Assembly (NCBI GenBank): GCA_027576995.1
Contig: JANBQC010000219.1
Location: 1 to 41,466, forward strand
Reading direction: 5' to 3'
Origin: Dimargaris cristalligena
Lineage: Eukaryota; Kickxellomycota; Dimargaritomycetes; Dimargaritales; Dimargaritaceae
Length of the DNA: 41,466 nucleotides
A model generated the notes under the pieces. The model saw only the letters and a list, made by a program, of their open reading frames with translations. It ran no database searches and was not told the origin of the DNA. This document shows, in pieces, positions 34,801 to 41,466 of the stretch (positions are counted from its first letter, which is position 1; each line of letters starts with the position of its first letter). The position numbers were made by a program, and so were the translations under genes.

Positions 34801-35340
34801 CGGTGTCCTCTCCGCGGTTCCAATTGGACCCCGTTGCAGCACTATCGGGGACGCGCCGCTTCCAATTAAAGACAACCAACCTTTAGGCCACCTCACCCTC
34901 GTCGATCGATAATGTCAAAAGACCCTGACTCAGACTCAGTCATAGTTTGGCGAGGATCAGGAAGGCATGTATTGTAAAGGATAATAACTCCATTGAACGG
35001 GGTTGGCAGGTAAAAGAGGTATGGTTTGCTTATAATTTCAACTATAAACTACCTCCCACTCCTCCTTAAACATACTTTCCTAGTCACCTGACCTATTCTA
35101 GATTATGGGAGGCTCGGATCGAACCTTTTTCTTTTAGTTGGGCATGAGGGTGCATGTCCTTCTCTCAGAAGGGCCCCCAAAGAAATTCCAATTCCGGAAG
35201 TCAATCGCATTGAAGCCACTCAATTCCTGGAATAGTCACCCGAGAGTTCCAGATTTACCCCTTCGTATAGCGTCCTGCTCGAATAAGCCATTCCATTTTC
35301 TTATTCCTAATCCGCCCTACCTACCAAAATTTTCACCACG
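28801..35340. other. Gene-poor region of about 6.5 kb
   Basis: No recognisable gene family. The larger open frames are 33791-34210 (139 aa, plus), 33071-33403 (110 aa, plus) and 29512-29847 (111 aa, plus). Two somewhat GC-richer frames end at 32032 and 32487. None shows a conserved motif, so none is called. AG/GT simple repeats occur near 31870. Confidence 0.5.
31867..31892. repeat. Compound (AG)n(TG)n microsatellite
   Basis: About eight AG units followed by about five TG units. Confidence 0.9.
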
Positions 35341-35369
35341 GCACCACCGTCGCCTCAGCTCATTTGCGC

Positions 35370-37150
35370 ATGCATTCCCTCAACCGCCTAGCGGCTCTGC
35401 CCCGTTGGGGCACGCTGCGCTTCGGTACAGCCCGACCCACGACTAAATCAACCCATGTCCCCGTTTCCGGTTTTTCCCGACCCCTTACTACACAGCAGCC
35501 CCCTAAATCTGCCGGCGCCCCGACCGTTGTACTGGGCATCGAAACGTCGTGTGACGACACGGCTGCGGCCATCATCGATAGTCACGGGCGGATCCTTAGT
35601 GAAGTGGCCCGGGGGCAGGCCGCATCCCATGAGCCCAAGGGCGGTATCGTGCCCGTCTTGGCCGTGGCGAAACACGTGGAAAATATGCCATATGTAGTCA
35701 AAGAGGCCCTGGATCAGAGTGGACTCACGATGGCGGATATTGATGCCGTGGCGGTGACCCGCGGTCCGGGCATTTCAGCCTGCCTTAGTGTCGGTTTCAA
35801 TGCCGCCAAGACCCTCGCCGCCGTTCATAAGTAGGTATTGATAGTAATACCATCAAATTCACTGTAATCGAAATATTCAAGTCATTGCCCCGAATGCCCC
35901 CATCCAATTGGCACTCATGGTTTTGCTTTTTAATGTCTAATTCAATTATCGCTCCTCTATACAGCAAACCGTTAATCGGGGCCCATCACATGGTAAGTTC
36001 AGTCACGCCGCCCAATTTGCGGTCATTCCTGCGAACCATAGTCTTTATATTCGAATCCTCTCATATTTTTGACTCCTTAGTCTGATCCCCCCCCTGGCCT
36101 AACGCATCATTTATGTCATACCGAATCTTTTACTCGTGCGTCATTGTATTTCACCTTATCCACCAGGAAGCCCATGCGCTGACTGCCCGACTCTGTTTCC
36201 CGGATCAGATCGAATTTCCCTTTCTCAGTCTGCTGATTAGCGGGGGACACACGTTACTGCTAGCCGTCCATGGCGTGGGCCAATACACCCAGCTAGGCAC
36301 AACTCGCGACGATAGCATCGGCGACGCCTTCGATAAGGTCGCCCGGGCCCTACAATTACCCTGGAAATCCGGACCCGGTGGGGGGGCCGGAGCGGCCCTC
36401 GAACAGGCGGCCCAACGCGGGGAACTATACGAGTCGCCCGTAGCCATCTCGGAGGAATCCCCGCGGAGTCGGCCGTCACTCAAAATCCCGCTTCGGGTAC
36501 CCATGTCGGTGAACCACCAGGTAGCGTCCCTGGACTTTAGTTTCTCGGGTCTGAAGGCGGACGTGTTCCGCCGCATCGAAGCGGAATTGGCGTCCCATTA
36601 TGGGTCAAGCCACGGACTTCGGCATCCCAGCAAACCCCAGCCGGTATCGGACCCGCTGGCCAATGCCTTTGCGCAGCGCACGGAGGCATTGGACGATACC
36701 GCCGGCTCTAGCTCGCCCGTCGATCCATCTGATACTTCATCGTCTTCGCCTTTCCCCCTCCCTAGCCAGTTCGTGTTCGATATGGCCGCGGCCTTTCAGT
36801 ACACTGCTACTCGGCATTTGCTTCAGAAAGTAAAGTTGGGGCTCCGGTACTGCCAAACGGAACTGGGGATGGCGCAACCGCGGGCCTTGGTATGCAGCGG
36901 CGGTGTAGCTAGTAACACGTATATTCGGGGCCAACTGCAGGACTGGGCGGCGGCAGAGAAAGGCGGTGGTGGCATTCCGTTGTTTTGTCCTCCACCTCGG
37001 TTATGCACGGATAACGGCGTCATGGTTGCCTGGGCCGGCTATGAACGGCTACGGGCAAATATGGTCGATTCGTATGATATTGGGGTGATGCCCAAATGGC
37101 CCCTAGAGGACCTTAAAAATTGGCCTAATATTAAGCCTTATTTCCGCTAA
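35370..37150 (+). CDS. QRI7: Mitochondrial tRNA N6-threonylcarbamoyladenosine synthase (Qri7/OSGEPL1)
   Basis: Kae1/TsaD-family enzyme that transfers the threonylcarbamoyl group from TC-AMP to A37 of ANN-decoding tRNAs in mitochondria. Exons are 35370-35830, 35965-35992 (only 28 nt) and 36167-37150. Introns are 134 nt (GTAGGT...CAG) and 174 nt (GTAAGT...CAG). The product is 490 residues. The N-terminus is Arg/Ser/Thr-rich and lacks acidic residues, as in a mitochondrial targeting peptide. Then come GIETSCDDTA, TRGPG, the metal-binding HHMEAH motif (split by intron 2), LISGGHT, CSGGVASN and LCTDNGVMVAWAG. A Ser/Pro-rich insertion near the middle of exon 3 makes it longer than yeast Qri7 (about 407). 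The ATG at 35370 is used, because a frame start at 35364 is TTG. It lies upstream of another mitochondrial gene, the MTM1-like carrier. Confidence 0.94.
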
Positions 37151-37155
37151 ATAAA
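37150..37155 (+). terminator. Poly(A) signal AATAAA overlapping the QRI7 stop codon
   Basis: The stop codon TAA (37148-37150) runs straight into ATAAAG, so AATAAA starts on the last base of the stop. If used, the 3' untranslated region would be very short. Confidence 0.5.
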
Positions 37156-38432
37156 GATGGCATTCTGCCACGTTAAGTATTCCTGGTAAATGTTTACTTC
37201 ATCACATTAGAGCGGCCCGGATCGCTTATCTATCTGATTGTCGAATATTGGAGCAGTCCAAAGTGAATACATACGTTCACGGCCCTGCTAAACCGGCGGC
37301 TGGTCAATAAGTTGAATGATGATGTATTGGCTTCATTGGTTTTCGGTATATCTGATGTAGAGTAGCAGTGGGTTAAAAGTAATCTAATGTGTCATGGTTG
37401 GGTACGACAGCAAGGGGCGGGTGATTCTAGTCGCCAGTCTGATGATAGGCGCCTAAGGGATGACGAATCACTTTCGGCGGATGGGGTAGCGCGGCCAGGG
37501 GGAAGTGCAGGTTAAGCCAATGCTGTAGTTACCCGCTGGAAGGGTTCGGCGGAATATGTGTATAGGACTGGTTGCAAGGAAAATGCCGCCAGTGGCGCAG
37601 TGCTGTAGAGGAAAGGGGTATGGTGTATATTATGTGACTTAGTAAAATTGCCAGACAGACCTTCTCTAATCCTTCCCGTCCTTTATATACCACACCACTC
37701 TATACTATTCGTTTTACTACTGGTTGAATGAAGCTGGTCACAGAACTTTAATGAGAAAGGTGGTTTTATCAATTGGCTTTAGGTTTATTGATTAATAATC
37801 ACTCCATTTTCCTCTCCTTCCCTGAAGACTCTTTTATTCTGCTAGTCAGTTGCCTACATTTCTTTTTGGTATATAGTATATTACTAGCATTTTACTTAGC
37901 CAGCAGAGAGCCCCTGACAAGCTTACACAAGGGTGTCCTGCCCCAATCCACCGCCGCTGACCTGGGGAGCCCCTTTATCTCTTCTTTTGGCTTTGTTGTA
38001 GTACTTTTTTACCCGATAGATTCGACGAACTTCCCTTGACAACCAACTACTTTTATTTACTTTACGGCATACCGACTGCCAGTTTCAACAGAGTAAAAAC
38101 CATCTTCTGATTTTCTGACATGTCCTTACCCTTTATCCAAATACCTTATTTCTAGTAGGTATTTTTTTCTTTGCTCATTGGCACCTGTCCGGATTCAAGA
38201 CAGCGCCCCCACCACCTCTCTGCCGTCACATTGTAGTCAGTCGGCAGCCGAGTTTATTATTCCCTGATTGATTAGAATCGTACACGGCATTTCAATTTAC
38301 TGTTCCCGGTCCAACCCCGGCGCATTGCCCTTCCCCAAACTACGGGCAGCGGCCCCCACGTAATCAAATCCCCCGAAGGAAAGGTGCCTTGAAACCAACG
38401 GTATTCGGGTCTTACCCCTCCGCCCTGTCACC
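37156..38432. other. Intergenic region with leader of the MTM1-like gene
   Basis: No gene is recognised. An 88-codon hydrophobic frame at 37773-38039 is unremarkable. The last few hundred bases before 38433 are C/T-biased like other leaders in this window. Confidence 0.45.
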
Positions 38433-40630
38433 ATGGTAAGTACCCCGCATTGTCCGAACCCACTAATGTTCCTCCATAGTCTGGCACGTCCGCTCTCCAT
38501 GATCTACAATGACCCGAGTGTACTACATGAGGACACCTCTATGTGCCCGCCCCACCTCTCGTATATTTGTCAATTAGTTAAGGCATAACCAGCGAGTTCC
38601 AGGCTCTGCTATATAGCCTTTTAATTACAGAGTGCTGACGGATTGGAACGTATATTTGCATAATATTTTTGTCCAATTGTACATTTTAGACGTATACCTC
38701 ACTTGACTCCGAGGTACTCTTACCTAATGAACTTCTCGAAGAACCCAGTGAAATTTCCCCCGCCCATAAAATCATATCCGCCTGTGCCGGGGCTATATTG
38801 ACGTCAATTTTAAGTAAGTATTTGGGTCCGAGTTTTACCCAGTAGGATATGTCTCGTTGATAGTAAATAAAATGCCAAGTAAGGCAATATATATATTCTA
38901 AGTTCACCCATTTTTATTTATGTTAATTTAACCTAAACAATCTATTCTATTCATTAATACCTACCCAATGACATTTTCCCGAAATACCCACTAAATCGAT
39001 TCCGTATTTTCCCCATCGGTTAATAAACTCAACAGCAACCCCCTTGGATTTGGTTAAAACGCGACTCCAGTCACAGACCGCCTACCCATCGAATAGTTCC
39101 GGCGATTACCACTCGGGCTATTCCCCCGCAAGCTATAGCAAACACCATCCCCTCTCCCGATTCTCCCCCTCTACCCTCCTGACCACGGCCAGTCACAGCA
39201 GCCCGTCGGTTTCCGGCGCCAGCTCATCTACCATAGAATTATGTTTCTGTACGCCACCCGGTCGGCGAACAGCCACCCTTGTCTACCAGCAGCGCCAATA
39301 CCCGTTCTGCTTTTATCCCTCGTCACTCGAATATCCCGCCCAGGCCGGACATGGCCCCACTACCTGGGCCCCCAGTAGTGGCCACAGCAACACTACTATT
39401 ATTGAACCCTCGACCCGGGCGGCGGCCAATTACTCCAGTCGGCATATTACGGGAACCTGGGACGGGTTTGTCAAAATCTTCCGGCATGAAGGGTTCACCA
39501 GCCTTTGGCGGGGCCTGTCCCCGACCCTCCTCATGTCCGTACCGACGACTGTGGTTTATTTCGTCGGGTATGATCATCTGCGAGGCTACATGGGCAAGCG
39601 GCTCCGGAATTCCCCTGAGTTGGACTTCTATACTCCTTTTGTAGCGGGAGGTATTGCTCGAGGTAAGTAAAAGTTCAAAATGATAGAAGATCTCACTCTC
39701 TAGTAGCTAAAAGGGCTGCATGGGGTGAGGTAGTCAGTGGGGCGGCCCCTTAGGGGACGATTCTCCTACACCATTCCTTTCGGGCATTACATTCCTAGTG
39801 GCTAGTCGAATGGAATCCCTTTTGTATATTATAAAAAGCCCCGATATTAATCAATATTTCCACTCCCCCCTCCACTGATTCTGACGACCACCTTCTATTA
39901 CATACTGTCTATAGCCGTCTCCGCGACACTCATATCGCCCCTCGAGCTAGTCCGTACCCGGATGCAATCATCCGCTTCGCATAGCTTACCCGTCGTTCTT
40001 CGCGGACTCGTCGATATGGCCAAAACGATGGGGTTTTCATCCCTCTGGCGGGGCCTTTCCCCCACCCTATGGCGGGATATTCCCTTCTCCTCGATTTACT
40101 GGACCTCCTACGAGGTTCTCAAGGGCCGCCTCATTGAAAATTCCCGGCGATCGCGCCCCCATCATGGAGGCCGGGGAACGGGAACGGGAGCAGGAACCAC
40201 ATCAGCGCTGCACGCCACGGATCTCTCCTCATCTGAAAATTTCCGCATCTCCTTTATCTCGGGGGCTCTCTCAGGCATGCTGGCGGCGACGTTGACCATT
40301 CCCTTCGATGTTGCTAAAACCCGTCGGCAGGTCGATATGGCGCGGCGACCCGTTCCCACGTCGTTTTTCACCCCCAAAGTAACTCATGCATTGCCATCTT
40401 TGTTGTCGTCGTCGTCGTCTTCATCATTAAGGACATCAGCCCATCGCTCCGAACCCCGGGCGAGCCAAAGCGAAAGTACAATTCGGCTAATGCGGCGGAT
40501 CGTGGACCAGGAAGGTATCCCCGGCCTATATCGCGGTCTGTCCGCCCGTCTAATCAAGGTGGCCCCGGCGTGCGCCATTATGATTTCCAGCTACGAGTAT
40601 GGTAAACGATTATTTGGCGATGCGGCGTAG
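38433..40630 (+). CDS. MTM1: Mitochondrial carrier of the Mtm1/SLC25A39-SLC25A40 type
   Basis: Inner-membrane carrier; animal SLC25A39/40 import glutathione, and yeast Mtm1 affects Sod2 activation and Fe-S homeostasis. Exons are 38433-38435 (just the ATG), 38690-38813, 39036-39662 and 39915-40630. Introns are 254, 222 and 252 nt, all with GTAAGT donors and AG acceptors, and the joined frame gives 489 residues. All three carrier signatures are present: PLDLVKTRLQ (from P45, completed across intron 2), PLELVRTRMQ in exon 4 and PFDVAKTRRQ. Mtm1-like blocks include KIISACAGAILTS, FTSLWRGLSPTLLMSVPTTV, WRDIPFSSIYW and APACAIMISSYEYGKRLFG. The loop after helix 1 (about 55-181) is long, as in this subfamily, with C112, C114 and C134. 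Exon 2 has no in-frame ATG after an in-frame TAG at its acceptor, so the start must lie upstream; CACCATG followed directly by GTAAGT is the best candidate. The first exon is the least certain part. Confidence 0.9.
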
Positions 40631-41263
40631 TAAATGAGTGATTGCTGTTAATATTATGCCTGTGAACCACACACCCCGTACTGGTGGCTTACGACTAAAA
40701 TGTCCTTTAATTATATACTCAATCGAGCCCAATTTACATTTATCTTAATGGAAGACATTATAACAAGTGAGCTGAAATTCCAGTAGACAGAGAACACAGG
40801 GCGTGGTTTCTGGAGGGGGGCTAACATGTGATAGGGATATTGCGATCATTAATAAATATCAAAATAGTGAACCCACGCAACAATGATAGTTATTTGGAGC
40901 GTAGGATTTCGGAATTGACAATAAAACCGGTGTGATTATAGCTAAAAAAAAACCTTAGGCTCTAGTCATTACTTAAACTATACAATATTAAGTTACAGTG
41001 CCTGTACCACGACAGTACTAGGGGTATTACGATAATTGTTACTAGGTACTGTATTCATAGGAGGCCCGTCTACATGGACTCTGATATAATATTAGAACAG
41101 TTAACCACTGCTACAGCCGATTTGTTAAGTAGATAACTGCTTAAAAGAAATGTTTCAGTAGTAATGAATGTAATTTTGAGTAGTAAATGCTTCATTAGCC
41201 GATATTTTATAGCTACTTAACTATTTAATTCCTAATAATGGGTAAAAAAAGTATAACAAAATT
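40631..41263. other. AT-rich spacer after the carrier gene
   Basis: No gene seen. It separates the plus-strand carrier gene from the minus-strand 5S rRNA gene. Confidence 0.6.
40851..40856 (+). terminator. Candidate poly(A) signal AATAAA for the MTM1-like gene
   Basis: AATAAA about 220 nt past the stop codon at 40630, the first such hexamer noticed. Confidence 0.4.
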
Positions 41264-41267
41264 AAAA
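41264..41267 (-). terminator. Pol III T-run after the 5S rRNA gene
   Basis: Four T residues on the minus strand directly follow the 3' end of helix I of the 5S rRNA (a fifth T is the last helix base). This is enough for Pol III termination. Confidence 0.65.
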
Positions 41268-41385
41268 AGTTATAGCACCAACTATTCCCAAGTGGTCACC
41301 CACCTCAGTACTAAATTGGCTGATAGGAGCTTATCTTCGCAGATCTAACGGGATACGGAGCATATTCCGACATATGGCCACAACT
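41268..41385 (-). rRNA. 5S ribosomal RNA
   Basis: The minus strand has the core 5S signatures in order: GGCCATAT, CCGTATCCCGTTAGATCTGCGAAG, TTAGTACTGAGGTGGGTGACCA and TTGGGAATAGTTGGTGCT (the second and third span the internal control region and loop E). Ends were set by helix I: AGTTGTGGC at the 5' end pairs over all nine positions with GCTATAACT at the 3' end, including two G-U pairs. The resulting length is 118 nt, close to other fungal 5S RNAs. One base differs from the usual GAAGTTAAGC (GAAGATAAGC), which could be natural variation or mild decay. Only one copy is present, with no rDNA nearby. Confidence 0.9.
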
Positions 41386-41466
41386 GAAAATGTTGTGCAA
41401 TAGCAGGAGAATAGTGAAAAGGAAAGTTTAAACAGTAATAAACGTCTGGTAAAAATCGGCAAAAGA

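Noticed and set aside
35364..35369. QRI7 start at 35364
   Set aside because: That codon is TTG. The first ATG in frame is at 35370.
39044..39670. Carrier protein starting at 39044
   Set aside because: This position is within the first carrier signature. The frame continues upstream through an intron into helix 1 in exon 2 (38690-38813).
1..41466. CRISPR arrays, phage or bacterial operon features
   Set aside because: No regularly spaced repeats; the gene structure, introns and Pol III genes show a eukaryotic nuclear genome.

Overview
The window reads as nuclear DNA of a fungus. It carries MDM10, a mitochondrial outer-membrane barrel protein known from fungi, a fungal HAL4/NPR-type kinase, short spliceosomal introns (about 130-255 nt, mostly GTAAGT donors), RNA polymerase III genes (tRNA-Glu and a lone 5S rRNA) and AATAAA-type 3' signals. 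Exons are GC-rich with C- or G-ending codons, whereas the long spacers are AT-richer. Wide spacing and a non-yeast intron pattern suggest an early-diverging filamentous lineage, but this placement is an inference and no species is claimed.

Layout, left to right. 1-450: tRNA-Glu(CTC) followed by a tRNA-like structured element. 450-2550: AT-rich spacer with two 144-bp direct repeats. 2553-7268 (minus): a 1571-residue protein combining a homeodomain, a TFIIS N-terminal-like domain, a PP1-docking motif and a C-terminal CCCH zinc finger (PNUTS/LUMINIDEPENDENS-like). 7269-10131: long divergent spacer. 10132-10910 (plus): three-exon V-ATPase subunit G. 11379-13514 (minus): intronless GPI transamidase subunit GAA1. 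14291-15971 (plus): three-exon MDM10, divergent from GAA1 across a 776-bp promoter. 15972-26230: about 10 kb with no recognisable gene. 26905-28140 (plus): intronless HAL4/SAT4-like kinase. 28141-35340: another gene-poor stretch of about 7 kb. 35370-37150 (plus): three-exon mitochondrial t6A synthase QRI7/OSGEPL1. 38433-40630 (plus): four-exon mitochondrial carrier of the MTM1/SLC25A39-40 type. 41268-41385 (minus): 5S rRNA gene.

The genes form no pathway cluster. Three of the seven proteins are mitochondrial (MDM10, QRI7, MTM1), and QRI7 and MTM1 are neighbours on the same strand, but this may be chance. There is no CRISPR array, no intact transposon and no phage or plasmid functions. The most interesting item is the homeodomain-PNUTS fusion, whose homeodomain has arginine where DNA-binding homeodomains nearly always have asparagine 51. 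The next are the MTM1 model, whose start codon is its own coding exon and whose first loop has a cysteine cluster, and the long strand-biased pyrimidine leaders upstream of genes. Exon boundaries were worked out by eye from splice signals, reading frame and family conservation.
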